The notes below the pieces were generated by a model. That model did no database searches and was not told the DNA's origin. It saw nothing but the letters and a program-made list of their open reading frames with translations. Positions 47,603-60,105 of a DNA stretch of 64,000 nucleotides are shown here, one piece after another. The DNA lies in assembly GCF_030445035.2 (NCBI RefSeq), contig NC_080695.1, positions 57,553,954 to 57,617,953 of the forward strand. Direction: 5' to 3'. Made by a program: the position numbers and the translations under genes. The DNA comes from Dasypus novemcinctus (Eukaryota; Chordata; Mammalia; Cingulata; Dasypodidae). Each line of letters begins with the position of its first letter. Positions within the stretch are counted from its first letter, which is position 1.

Positions 47603-50378
47603 TTCTTTTCTTTTTTTAAAAAATTTTTTATTCATTTTTAAAAAAATATTACATTCAAAAAATATGAAGTCTCATTCAACCCCACCGCCCCCAACCCCCA
47701 CTCCCCCCACAGCAACACTCTCTCCCATCATCATGACACATCCATTGCACCTGGTAAGTACATCTCTGGGCATCGCTGCACCCCATAGTCAATGGTCCAC
47801 ATCACAGCCCACACTCTCCCACGTTCCATCCAGTGGGCCCTGGGGGGATCTACAATGTCCCATAGTTGTCCATGAAGCACCACCCAGGACAACTCCAAGT
47901 CCCAAAAATGCCACCCATCTTACCTCTTCCTCCCATTCCCTGCACCCAGCAGCCACCATGGCCTCCCTTCCCACACCAATGCCACATTTTCTCTGTGGAC
48001 ATTGGATTGGTTATGTCCATTGCACATCTGTATCAAGTGGGGGCTTAGATTCCACATGGATACTGGATGCAATCCTCCTGCTTTCACTTGTAGGCGCTCT
48101 AGGCTCCATGGTGTGGTGGTTGACCTTCTTCAACTCCATGTTAGCTGAGTGGGGTAAGTCCAATAAATCAGAGTGTAGGAGCTGAAGTCTGTTGAGGCTC
48201 AGGGCCTGGCTATCATATTGTCAGTCCAGAGATTCAAATCCCCTAGATATATTTTAAACCCCAACACCAACTACAATTCCAGCAAAGTAGCATGAAAGTC
48301 TTGTGAAAAGAGATCCCATCTGAGTCCAGTTCCATCACGCAGAAACACCAGCTCCAAAGAAGGGCCATCTGACATGGCAGTGAACCCCATCTGCCATGAT
48401 CATAGAACCTGTGGGTCTCTTTATCCCTCAAAAGAACCAATACCTGGGGTTGTATCCACTTTATCCGTCTCTGAGACTCTGCTCAGGAGTGCATAAGGGC
48501 AATCCTTCTGACAACCTCCAGACTCTTTTTTAGAGACTCGTAGCCATGTAAACTCATTTCTCCTTTCCATTTCCCCCTTACATTAGGTCAAACAGCATTT
48601 TATAGTCATGTTATTATATGTAGACAGGGATATTCTGCTGATCCGCATTGAACCTTTAATTCAAGGTCATTTTCTAGTTGCATCTTCAGCTGGTATTTGG
48701 TAGTGATCCCTCAGTGCCAGGGAGGCTGATCCCCAGGTGTCATGTCCCACACTGGGGGGAATGCACTGCATCTACATGCTGAGTTGGCTTCGAGACTGGC
48801 CACATTTGAGTAACATGAAAGCTGTCAGGAGGAAACTCCCAGGCACAATGCTGCTCTAGGCCTTGTTGGTATTGTAGGCATATAGGCTCACAAGCATAGT
48901 CATTAGTGTCAGGAGCCCACTGTTGGACCCTCATTCCTTCCTGGTTCTTACCGTTGTACCTGGGGGACTGCCACTGCTTCCCTAGGGACGATGACAGAGC
49001 CCCCCAGCCAGGAACCCAGTACCCCCCCAGCTGTTGTTTTTAATTGTTTCCACTATGAGTATATCTAAATATTACCATGCACCCTGGACATATGCCTTGT
49101 ATAACTCCCTGTCAACCATATACAGCCTGTCAATAACATCCCATACCAGTATTCCTCCACTGCCATTGTTGAACCACTCTGTAATCCAAAACTTCCTGAA
49201 AAGTGAATCCCAATATAATGTCAGGTTCCCTTACTAGTAAAATGGAATATAGCAATGAGTTTAAAGGTTAGATTTAGAGTATGTATTGATTTGGAAAAAT
49301 TTCTACATCCTATCTTTTTCTTTTCTTTTTTCCTAATTATTGAGCTTCTCTTCACAAGAGTCTTAGATCACAGTAATTCATATATAAAATATACAGTACT
49401 CCCACACATCCACCATAAAACCTTTTCCTTCCACAGCGATGATCTTTTAACTTATTCATATCATATTTACTGAAACTGATGTACAGACTTCGAAACAATA
49501 GCTTTCAAACAAGGTGACATCTGTGCTTACAATGTGGTCCATACATTAGGATATACAGTTTTCTAATTTTTTTAGTTATCCTATGTTTTACATTATGGTT
49601 TACATTATTAGTCTGTCATCCCCTATATGTTTTTGGTGTAATATTACATGTTTTATATTCATCCTCGTGTACTCTCGCGAAAATCCTCTCTTGCCCCCAC
49701 ATTTACCTTGGTTCCATCCATTCAATATCCATTTTCCTATCCCCTTGGGGCCCACAGTGACAGCCAATCTCCATTTCCTGAGGAGCCACATCCAGAGATA
49801 TTTGCAATAGTGTTCAGGGCCTGACTTGCTCAACCGCCCTAATGCCCTGGGAGCCACCCTTTCTCTCGACAGTTACAGTTCTCTCTATTTCATGGCATTA
49901 GTCCTCCCCAGGATGTGGGTCCACCCCCACTTTCACTTCTTGGGTCTCTACCCAATGGTACAACCCACTCTGGCAAAATGAGCATTCAAACATTCCCCAG
50001 AAGTCTGTCCCGCATCAGCCCATTCCCTCCGAGCATCGTAAACAGGTAACCCTCCTAATTATATTTTGATACGATTTTCTCAGCATTTTACTCTCAACCA
50101 ACACCTGACACTCTTCTATGTTCTTATGTTGCCCCTCCCTCCCCCCAATTTTGTGGGCAATATTACCCATCCACCCATCCCCAGCTCCCCTCAAACCTGC
50201 AAAGCCCCACCCAAAGGCAACCCCTTGCCCCCATTTTATCTCTTCTTTGTGCTCATACTTACCACCAGCTCATCATAGATTCCACCCATACAGATGTCGG
50301 CTCACATCCTTCCTCCACCCCCCGATTTCCTATAAGCCTATCTTCCAGTCTCTAGCTCTCTGAGGCAGCTTGCTTATT
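47603..50378 (-). other. L1-C 3'UTR, ~2.8 kb
   Basis: It runs from the ORF2 stop to the T-rich antisense tail at 47603-47650. It is collinear with 61450-64000 and, for its distal half, with 16790-18168. C-runs at 47683-47709 give G-runs on the element's sense strand close to its 3' end. Antisense open frames, for example 47664-48185 on the plus strand, lie here. Confidence 0.8.
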
Positions 50379-53300
50379 TCATATCATTGAGGTCATGTAG
50401 TATTTGTCCTTCAATGCCTGGGTTGCTTCACTCAACATAAGGTTCTCAAGATTCATCCATGTTATCATGTGTGTTTGTAGGGTATTTGTTCTTACAGCCG
50501 AGTAGTATTCCATTGTATGTATATATCACATTTTATTGATCCACTCATCTGTTGATGAGCATTTGGATTGATTCCAACTTTTGGAGATAGTGAACAATGC
50601 TGCTATGAACATTGGTGTACATATATCGGTTTGTGTCCTTGTTTTCAGTTCTGCTGGGTATATACCCAGCAGTGGTATTGCTGGGTCATATGGCAAATCT
50701 ATGGTTAGTTTTTTGAGAAACCGCCAAACTGTCCTCCAGAATGGTTGGATCCTTCTGCATTCCCACCAGCAGTGGATGAGTGTTCCCCTTTCTTCATATC
50801 CTCTCCAGCATTTGTATTCTTCTGTTTTTTTCATAGCTGCCAATCATATGGGAGTAAGATGGTATTTCATTGTAGTTTCGATTTGCATTTCCCTGATAGC
50901 TAGAGATTTGGAGCATTTTTTCATGTGCTTTTTAGCCATTTGTATTTCTTCTTTGGAGAAGTGTCTGTTTAAATCTTTTTCCCATTTTTTAAATGGGTTG
51001 TTTATCTTTCAAGATATAGGAGTTCTTTATATATGCAAGTTATAAGTCTCTTATCAGATATATGGTTGCCAAATATTTTCTTCCATTGTCTGGGTTCCCT
51101 TTTTACTTACTTGACAAACTCCTTTGAGGTGCAGAAGGCTTTAAATTTGAGGAAGTCCCATTTATCTATTTGTTCTTTTGCTGCTCATGCTTTTGGTGTG
51201 ATATTCATGACGCCATTTCCTATTACAAGGGCCTGTAGATGTTTCCCTACACTGCTTTCCAAGACCTTTATGGTCTTGGCTCTTATATTTAGGTCTTTGA
51301 TCCATCTTGAGTTGATCTTTGTATAAGGTGTGAGATGGTAATCCTCAATCATTCTTCTACATATGGCTATCCAGTTTTCCAGGCACCATTTTTTGAATAG
51401 GCCATTCTCTCCCAGTTGAGAGGGTTTGGTGGCTTTATCGAATATTATATGGCTATATATATGAGGTTCTATATCAGAACTTTCAATTCAATTCCATTGG
51501 TCTGTGTGTCTCTCCTTATGCCAATACCATGCTGTTTTCACTACTGTAACTTTGTAGTCTGTATTGAAGTCAGGAAGTGTGATTCTTCCAATTTTGTTTT
51601 TCTTTTTCAATATGTCTTTGGCTATTCGGGGCCTCTTTCCTTTCCAAATAAATTTCATAGTTAGTTTTTCTAGTTCCTTAAAGAAGGCTGTGTTGATTTT
51701 TATTGGGATTGCATTGAATGTGTAGATCAGTTTTGGTAGGATAGACATCTTAATAATATTCAGTCTTCCTATCCATGAACAAGGAATATTCTTCCATTTA
51801 TTTAGATCTTCTTTGATTTCCTTGAACAGTCTTGTATAGTTCTTGGTGTATAAGTTTTTTACCTCTTTAGTTAAATTTATTTCTAAGTATTTGATTTTTT
51901 TAATTTACTATTGTGAAAGGTATTTGTTTCTTGATTTTCTCCTGATCTTGCTCATTATTGGTGTACAGAAATGCTACTGATTTTTGTGCATTCATCTTAT
52001 AACCTGCGACTTTACTAAACTCATTTCTGAGTTCCTATGCTTTGTTGTAGATCTCTCAGGGTTTTCTATGTATAGGATCATGTCATCTGCAAATAATGAA
52101 ATTTTGACTTCTTCCTTTCCAATTTGAATGCCTTTTATGTCTGATTCTTGCCTCAGTGCTCAAGCAAGTACTTCTAAGACAATGTTAAATAGGAGCAGAG
52201 ACAATGGGCATCCTTGTCTTGTTCCTGAGGTTAGAGGGAAGGATTTTAGGATTTCTCCATTGTAAGCAATGTTGGTTGTAGGTTTTTCATATATACTCTT
52301 TATCATGTTCAAAAACTTTCCTTGTATTCCAATCTTTTGGAGTATTTTTATCAAGAAAGGGTGCTGTATTTTGTCAAATGCTTTTTCTGCATCTATAGAT
52401 ATAATCATGTGATTTTGTTCCTTCAATCTGTTTATATGGTGTAATACATTGATAGATTTTCTTATGTTTAACCATCCTTGCATACCTGGAATGAATCCCA
52501 CTTGGTCGTAGTGTATAATTCATTTAATGTGTTGTTTAATACGATTAGCAAGTATTTTGTTAAGTATTTTGCATCTAGGTTCATTAGAGAAATTTGTCTG
52601 TAATTTTCCTTTCTTGTGGTTCTTTGTTTGGCTTTGGTACTAGGGTAATGTTGGCATCATAGAAGGAGTTCGGCAATGTTCCTTCTGTTTCAATTTTTTG
52701 GAATAGTTTCAGCAAGATTGGTGCTAGTTCTTTCCAGAATGTTTTGTAGAATTCACCTGTGAAGCCATCTGGCCCTAGGCTCTTCTAGTTGTGAGGTTTT
52801 TAATGACTGATTCTATCTCTTTGCTTGTGATTGGTTTGTTAAGATCATCAATTTCTTCTTTCGTCAATATGGGCTGCTTATGTGTTTCTAGGAATTTGTC
52901 CATTTCCTCCGAATTGTCATTTTTGTTGGAATATAGTTTTTCAAAGTATCTTCTTATGATAGTCTTTATTTCTGTGGGGTCAGTGGTGATATCTCCTTTC
53001 TCATTTCTTATTTTGTGTATTTGCATCTTCTCTCTTTTTTTCTTTGTTAGTCTCGCTAAAGGTTTGTCAATTTTGTTGATCTTCTCAAAAAAAGCAGCTC
53101 TTGGTCTTGTTTATCTTTTCAAGTGATTTCTTATTTTCTATTTCATTTAGTTTTGTTTATCTTTTCAAGTGATTTCTTATTTTCTATTTCATTTAGTTCT
53201 GCTCTTATCTTTGTTTTTTCCTTCCTTCTTCTTCCTGTTGGGTTACTTTGTTGTTGTTTTTCTAATTCCTTCAAATGTGCAGTTAGTTCTTCAATTTTTG

Positions 53301-54233
53301 CTCTTTCTTCTTTTTTGATATATGAATTTATGGCTATAAATTTCCCTCTCAGTACTGCTTTTGCTGCATCCCATAAATTTTGGTATGTTGTGTTATCATT
53401 ATCATTTGTTTCAAGGTAGTCATTGATTTCTTTTGAGATTTCCTCTTTGACCCACTGTTTTTCTAAGAGTGTGCTGTTTAATTTCTAAATTGTGGTGTGA
53501 AACCTGGGCCTCAGTCCCTTGCAAATTTCCAGCTTCACTCCACTGTGGTCAGAGATATTGTTTTGTATGATTTTGATCTTTCTGAATTCATTAAGCCTTT
53601 CTTTGTGGCCTAGCATATGGTCTATCTTGGAGAATGATCCATGTGCGCTTGAGAAAAATGTATATCCTGCTGTGTTTGGGTGTAATGATCTAAATATGTC
53701 TATTAGATCCAGCTCCTGTAATATACTGTTCAAATGTTTTGTTTCTTTAGTGATTCTCTTTTGAGATGTTCTGTCCAGAGTTGATAGTGGTGTATTAAAA
53801 TCCCCCACTATAATTGTAGATGCATCTATTTTTTCACTTAGTTTTTCCAGCGTTTGCCTCACGTATTTAGAGGCACCCTTGTTAGGAGCATAAATATTTA
53901 TGATTGTTTGATCTTCTTGACAGATTGTCCTTTTCACTGAAATGTAGTATCCTTCTTTGTCTCTCACAATTGTTTCACATTTAAAGTCTATTTTGTCTGA
54001 TATTAATATAGCTACTCCTGCCTTTTTTTGTTATTGTTTGCTTATATGATTGTTTTCCAGCCATTCACTTTCAAACTCCACGAGTCTCTGGGTCTAAGAT
54101 GTGTCTCTTGTAGACAGCATACAGATCGGTCATATTTCCTTATCCAATGTCCCAGTCTGAATCTTTTGATAGGTGAGTTTAATCCATTGACATTCAGTGT
54201 TATTACTTTCAAGGAATTATTTGTGTTAGCCAT
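50379..54233 (-). pseudogene. L1-C ORF2 (endonuclease/RT), disrupted
   Basis: Starts MANTNNSLKVITLNVNGLN at 54233. A TAA stops the first frame at 54044-54042, after 63 codons. The endonuclease domain is otherwise open (53967-53485) with VGDFNTPLS and an SDHSGV motif near its end. The RT core at 52501-52160 has [17 protein letters not shown] and [10 protein letters not shown], with an FADD active site just beyond a stop. The C-terminal cysteine-containing region lies at 50843-50526. A 46-bp tandem duplication (53107-53198) adds a frameshift. About 1285 codons in all, normal for L1. Confidence 0.85.
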
Positions 54234-54308
54234 ATTTTGATTGGATTTGTGTTTGTCATATTTTTTTTGTATTTTTTTTCCTTCTATTTTTGTCTTTTTT
54301 TGTTGTTC

Positions 54309-55278
54309 TTACACTCTCCTCCAACTGTGCCTGTCCTGTTTTTTCCTTTCTTCCTGCAGAACTCCCTTTAGAATTTCTTGAAGGGAAGGTTTCTTGTTGG
54401 TATACTCTTTCAGTTTCTGTTTATCTGCGAATATTTTGAACTCTCCATCATTTTTGAATGCTAGTTTAGCTGGATAGAGTATTCTTGGTTGGAAATTTTT
54501 TTCCTTTAGTACCTTGACTATATCATACCACTGCCTTCTTGCTCCATGGTTTCAGATGAGAAATCAGCACTTAATCTTATGGAACTTCCCTTGTATGTGA
54601 TGGTTTTCTTTTCTCTTGCTGCTTTTAGAATTTTCTCTTTGTCTTGAGCATTGGATAATTTGACAAGTATATGTCTTGGGGTGGGCCTGTTGGAGTTTAT
54701 GATCAGTGGAGTGCGCTGTGCTTCTTGGATATATACATCTGTCTCTTTCAGTAGATTTGGGTGGTTTTCAGCCATTATTTCCTGCAACACTCCTTCTGAC
54801 CCCTTTCCCTTCTCTTCTCCTTCTGGAATGCCTATAATACATATGTCTGAGCATTTTGCATTGTCATTCAGGTCCCTAAGTCCTAGCTGGATTTTTTCTA
54901 TCTTTTTATCGACCCCTTCTACTATCTGTTTGATTTCTGATGTACTGTCTTCCACATCACTAATTCTCTGCTCTGCCTCTTCTAGTCTGCTGATATTTGC
55001 TGCAAGTGTATTTTTGATTTCTTGACCTGTGGTGTTCATTTCCATTTTATCTTTATCTTTTTGTGTATGTCTGCAATTTCCCCTCCAAGTGTTGTCTTCA
55101 TGTTGTTAACCTCTTCCTTTACTTCATCAAATTTGTCGGTGATAAATGTTCTGAGATCTTTCATTGCTTGTGCGAAGTTCTGCTCCCCTTCCTGATTTTT
55201 AGTTTGTTGTTTGGATTCAGCCATGTTTTCCAGATTACTGGTTTGTTTTGTAGATTTTTGTTGCTGTCTGGTCATCAT
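54309..55278 (-). pseudogene. L1-C ORF1, disrupted
   Basis: Starts MMTRQQQKSTKQ at 55278. An 80-codon frame (to 55036) and a 175-codon frame (55045-54518) are offset by a frameshift in an AAAGATAAAGATAAA-type run. The second frame holds the coiled coil (SRLEEAEQRISDVED) and RRM-like region (DICIIGIPEGEEKGKG). Another small indel at about 54540 precedes the C-terminal domain (KLAFKNDGEFKIFADKQ-like). It ends in TAA at 54311-54309. About 323 codons, the usual ORF1p size. Confidence 0.85.
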
Positions 55279-57036
55279 TTTATCTTGACAGGTTTAATCA
55301 GTTCCTTAGCTTCTTTGTCTTGTCTTGGAGATTAATTAGCTGTTGTTTTGGCCTAAGTGTTATATCTTCTCTTTGTCACTTTGTTCTTCTTATTCTAATT
55401 TCTTATTGCTGTTTAAGTTCACTTTAAAGGAAAGTATTAGTGCTGGGGAAAGGGAATTGTGTAAGCAAGGATAAAGTGTAAAGTAGTATTGGTGATATAT
55501 GTTAACAAAGCAACAATATGAGATCTGGGAGGATGGAGGTTAGATTCATGTAAATTGTGTAGAGTTGTAGCAGTAGGTAGAGTACCTATAATGAGGTAGA
55601 TGACTGAATATGGGAGGAATATGGTATGAACTAAAAAGCTATTGTTTTCGTGAGAGAGGGAAAGAGAAAAGAATAGTAATAGTTTCAAGAGTGGATAACA
55701 GACAGAAAACAAAACAAGGGTATTAGAAATTAAGAGTTAGACACTTTGTGGATCAAAGAAAGGGAGGTGGAATATAGGAGAGGCAGTAGATGATGGAGGA
55801 TATCACACAGAAATGAGCCAGTGGAGGATGAGGAAATCCAGCAAATGTGAGGTGTTTCCTGCAGCACCTATTGTATAGTTAAGATAAAACAGAATAAGAA
55901 GATGGGGGATGAGAGAGAGCAAAAAAAAACTTTGGGGGATATGCTGGGAGAAAAGACTAGGGGATAATGCAATGTTAGCAATTAGAACATTAAAAAAAAA
56001 TAAAAATAGAATAAAAACAAAACCAAAACAAAACAAAAGAGAAAAAACACAAACGTTGAGGGTTAGGACATTCAAGGACCTCAGATGGACCTCATGGTGT
56101 GATGGATTCAGGGATGGAAAGTCTGAGATATTGATTACTCAAGAGGTGTGAGTCTCTGGGGTGTGGGCCACCAGGGTTTAGGGGACTGAGACCTGGCAAC
56201 CTCAAGTCCAGTTAGCAGGAAGCCTGGGAGCACCACAGTGCATCACAGCCTTCAGGGATCCCCACAGCTGTGTGCCAGCCCTATGGGTGAGGTCACATCC
56301 ACAAGCTCTATCCTGTGTTCTGTACCCCACAATTCACTCACTCACTAGGGTCTATTCTGTGGATATATCACCAATTGACTTCAGGACCCCTCCCACCCTG
56401 TGATCCCCTGGAATGGCTACCTGGGGGTGCCTCTAGGCTGCAGCCAGTTTAATGACACAGATCAATAGCCAGTTCTGGGGTAGGGGCTCCAGCTAGAAAT
56501 GCTAATAACAGAGTCCAAACCCAAAATTCCCATGCTTCGGAAAATATTCCCCTAATCAGCTTCCAAATGTCTCCCACCCTGCCAGACCCTGGTGGCGTCT
56601 CTTTATTGCTATCACTTTAAGTCCACTGTAGATCGGCAGCCAGATTTGGGGGGGGCGTGGCTCTAGGGGGAAGTGCTATTGTTTGTGCCCGCAATCAAAA
56701 ATTCCCCCCACTTTGCCATAAAACTCCCGTTTGTCCCGTTTGCAAGCACCTCCTGTCCTATTAACCCCCCAATAGGCCACTCAGGGTTTATGAATTCCCC
56801 AGTACTGCAAAGCCTCAAAAAAAAAAAAAAAACCGCCCCCCCCAAGGAGGGAACTTTCCGCGCACAGCCGGGACCTCCGTGTATATTTTATAGACGTATT
56901 TTCTCTGTTACCTTCCCACCAAATTGATGTCCAGATACCTCCTGACCTGCAAAAATCCTGAAACAGCCTGGTCCCAAAGAGCCTCCAATGCTGGCCAGCT
57001 GCTTCTTAGCAGGAGATATTACCAGGTAAGCTCACT
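55279..57036 (-). promoter_or_regulatory. L1-C 5'UTR, presumed internal promoter
   Basis: About 1.76 kb lies upstream of ORF1 on the element's sense strand. The ORF1-proximal part is purine-rich on the plus strand (55440-56060). The distal part is more GC-rich with CpGs around 56640-56890 and an A-run at 56817-56832. By analogy with other L1s the pol II promoter sits at the 57036 end; I recognise no specific factor site. Confidence 0.6.
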
Positions 57037-57289
57037 CCTGTAAGATTGTTTTCCAGCCATTCACTTTCAACCTCTTTGAATCCCTGGATCTAATATGTGT
57101 TTCTTGTAGACACATACAGATGGGTCATATTTCCTTATCCATTCTTCCAATCTGAGTCTCTTGACAGGTGAGTTTAATCCATTGGCATTCAGTGTCATTA
57201 CTTTCAAAGAATTACACTGGCCATATTTTCTTTGGATTTGTGTATGTCATATGTTGTGTTTTGTTCTCTTTTTGTCTTCTTAGTTGTTC

Positions 57290-58646
57290 TTACACTCTCC
57301 TCCAACTCTGTCTCTCCTGTTTGTTCCTTTCCTCCTGCAGAACTCCCTTTAGTATTTCTTTTTTTTTTTTTTTAAAGATTTATTTATTTATTTAATTTCC
57401 CCCCTCCCCTGGTTGTCTGTTCTTGGTGTCTATTTGCTGCATCTTGTTTCTTTGTCCGCTTCTGTTGTCGTCAGCGGCACGGGAAGTGTGGGCGGCACCA
57501 TTCCTGGGCAGGCTGCTCTTTCTTTTCACGCTGGGCGGCTTTCCTCATGGGCGCACTCCTTGCGCGTGGGGCTCCCCCACGCGGGGGACACCCTTGCGTG
57601 GCACGGCACTCCTTGCGCGCATCAGCACTGCGCATGGCCAGCTCCACACGGGTCGAGGAGGCCTGGGGTTTGAACCGCGGACCTCCCATATGGTAGACGG
57701 ACACCCTAACCGCTGGGCCAAAGTCCGTTTCCCCCTTTAGTATTTCTTGAAGGGCAGGTTTCTTGTTGGCATACTCTCTTAGTTTCTGTTTATCTGTGAA
57801 TATTTTGAACTCTCCATCATTTTTGAATGCCAGCTTTGCTGGATAGAGTATTGGTTGGAAATTGTTTTCTTTTAGTACCTTGACTATGTCATACCACTGC
57901 CTTCTTGCTTCCATGGTTTCAGATGAGAAATCAGCACTTAATCTTACTGTGCTTCCCTTGTATGTGATGGTTCCCTTTTCTCTTGCTGCTTTCAGTGTTT
58001 TCTCTTTGTCCTGAGTGTTGGATAACTTGCCAAGTATATGTCTTGGGGTAGGCCTGTTGGGATTTATGCTGTTTTGGGGTGCATTGTGCTTCCTGGTCCT
58101 GTATATGCATCTCCCTCAATAAGTTGGGAAGTTTTCAGCCATTATTTCCTCCAACACCTCTTTTATCCCCTTTCCCTTCTCTTCTCCTTCTGGGATGCCT
58201 ATAAGGTATATGTTTGTGCATTTTCTCTTGCATTCAGGTCCCTAAATTCCTGCTGGATTTTTTTCTATATTTTTATCAATCAATTCAGCTATCAGTTTGA
58301 TTTCAGATGTACCATTCTCCACATCACTAATTCTTTCCTCTGCTTCTTCAAATCTGCTGTTATTTGCTGAGAGTGTATTTTTGATTGTGCCATTTGTCAC
58401 TACCATATGCATTATGTTTTTGCATATGCTTACAGTTTCTTTTGTATGCTTTTGAAGTGTTTTCTTAATATGCTTAATCTCTTCCTTCACTTCATTAAAT
58501 TGGTCCATGATATATATTTAGAGAGCTTTGATTTGTTGCTCAAAGTTATGCTTCTCTTCCTGGTTTTTAATTCATTCATTGGATTGGGCCATGTTTTCCT
58601 GATTATTGGTATGGTTTGTAATTTTTTGTTGCTGTCTGGTTATCAT
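57290..58646 (-). pseudogene. L1-B ORF1 relic, interrupted by a SINE
   Basis: The ATG at 58646 begins MITRQQQK. The coiled-coil part is open at 58508-58242 (HIKKTLQKHTKETVSI, FEEAEERISDVEN). The C-terminal domain is at 57914-57750 (KVLKENNFQPILYPAKLAF, EILKG), where the DAS SINE starts. It resumes after the SINE to TAA at 57292-57290. The remaining codons agree closely with L1-E ORF1. Confidence 0.8.
57361..57732 (-). mobile_element. DAS long-form SINE inside L1-B ORF1
   Basis: Full-length on the minus strand with A box, B box (GGTTCAAACCCC), CpG-rich body and A-rich tail. A perfect 16-bp TSD (CCCTTTAGTATTTCTT, 57345-57360 and 57733-57748) flanks it. The perfect TSD and retained CpGs mark a recent insertion. 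Confidence 0.95.
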
Positions 58647-59437
58647 TTTATCTTGATGGGTTTGTTTGGTTGATTAACTTCTCTGTCTAGTCTTGGGACT
58701 TATTTAGGTGCTGTTTTTTTGTGTGTGTTAAGTCCTCTTTTTGACACTTTGTTCTTCTTATTGTATTTCCTTGTTGTTGTCTAAGTTCCCTTGAAGTAAA
58801 ATATTAGGGCCAGGGACAGCAAAAGAGGTAATAAAAGAAAAAGTATAATAGTAGTACTGATAGTAAATTTTCACAGAAGAACCATGTGAGATCTAGGATA
58901 ATGGATATTAAACTCACATAAGTTGAATAGAGTTATAATAGCAAAAAACTGGAGCACCTACAATGAGATGGTAAACTGAATATGGGGAAGAACATAGTAT
59001 GAAATAAAAGGCCAGTGTGGTCAGGAGATAAGGAAAGAGAAAAAAGGGCAATAACATAAAGCGTGAATAAAAGATAGAAAACAGAATAGAGGTGTTAGAA
59101 ATAAGTCAGAAAAATTGGGGACTAAACAAAGAGAGGTGGAATGTAAGAGAAACAATAGTTAATGGAAAATAAAAAGATGTAAAGGAAAGAGGAAAAGAGG
59201 AAATTGAGGGTGACAAAGCACAGCAAATAAAAACACTACTTGCAGCACCTTGAGCAAGTACTCTTTTTGTCTCATTCTCTCCAGATCAATGTTGAGAAAC
59301 CTCCTGTTTGTGGGTTCCTAAAATTCTTCACTTGGGCAGGATTTTGTCCCCACTCAGTCAGTTTTTTGCAGAGGAGATGACGTGGGTGCACTCACTTGGG
59401 TGCCATCTTGCCCCACCCTGTCTCTCATTGTAATTTT

Positions 59438-60105
59438 GATTTGCATTTCCCAAGTGATGCTAGACATTTTTTTCAATTGTGTTTCTTCACCATTTGTATT
59501 TCTTTGGCAGTTATCTTTTCAAGTCTTCTGCCCATTTTTTAATCAGATGTTTGTCTTTTTATTGTTTAGTTGTTTAGGCTCCTTATGTATCATGGATATT
59601 AAACCTTATTGGATATCCAATTGCCAAATATTCTTTCCCATAGAGTTGACTGCTTATTCACCCTTTTAACAAAGTCCTTTGAGGTGCAAAAGTGTTTAAT
59701 TTTGAGGAGGTCCCATTTATCTATTTTTTCTTTTCTTGCTCATGCTTTGGGTGTAAGGTTTAAGAAACTACTGCCTACTACAAGATCTTGAAGATTTTCC
59801 TTCATTTTCTTTAAGGAGTTTTATGGTTGCTGTTTTTATATTTAGGTCCTTGATCCATTTTGAGCTAATTTTTGTATAATGTGTGAGATAGGGGTCTTCT
59901 TTCTCTCTTTTGGATATGGTTATCCACTTTTCCCAGTACCATTTGTTGAATAGACTGTTCTGGCCCAGCTGGGTGGGCATTACAGCTTTGTCAATTTATG
60001 AGTTCTTGATCCAGTTCCGTTGGTCAATCTGTCTGTCTTTATGCCAGTACCATGCTGTTTTTACCATGTAGCTAAGTAATATGTTTTGAAGTAAGACAAA
60101 TTTTA
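59438..60105 (-). mobile_element. Old L1 (L1-A), right part, 5' truncated
   Basis: It resumes ORF2 C-terminal antisense sequence ('gatttgcatttcccaagtgatgc', 'tttgaggtgcaaaagtgtttaattttgaggaggtcccatttatc'). It ends near 60105, where L1 similarity stops; this is the 5' truncation point of the element. Confidence 0.75.

Larger units (their letters stand above)
47603..57036 (-). mobile_element. Full-length L1 (L1-C), ~9.4 kb, nested in L1-B
   Basis: An 11-bp TSD (CCTGTAAGATT, 47592-47602 and 57037-57047) brackets it inside L1-B ORF2; excision restores 'gcctgtaagattgttttccag'. In element order it has a 5'UTR (57036-55279), ORF1 (55278-54309), ORF2 (54233-50379) and a 3'UTR of about 2.8 kb (50378-47603). 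Fewer lesions than A or B agree with its being the youngest layer, although both ORFs are broken. Confidence 0.9.
57048..59420 (-). mobile_element. L1-B, right part (ORF2 start, ORF1, 5'UTR)
   Basis: It continues L1-B after the C insertion: first codons of ORF2 (ATG at 57224-57222), ORF1 with a SINE inside, then a 5'UTR. The element starts at about 59420 with 'cagggtggggcaagatggcaccc' on the minus strand, the same 5' end as L1-E. The 5'UTR (58647-59420) is about 0.8 kb, shorter than in C or E. Confidence 0.85.
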
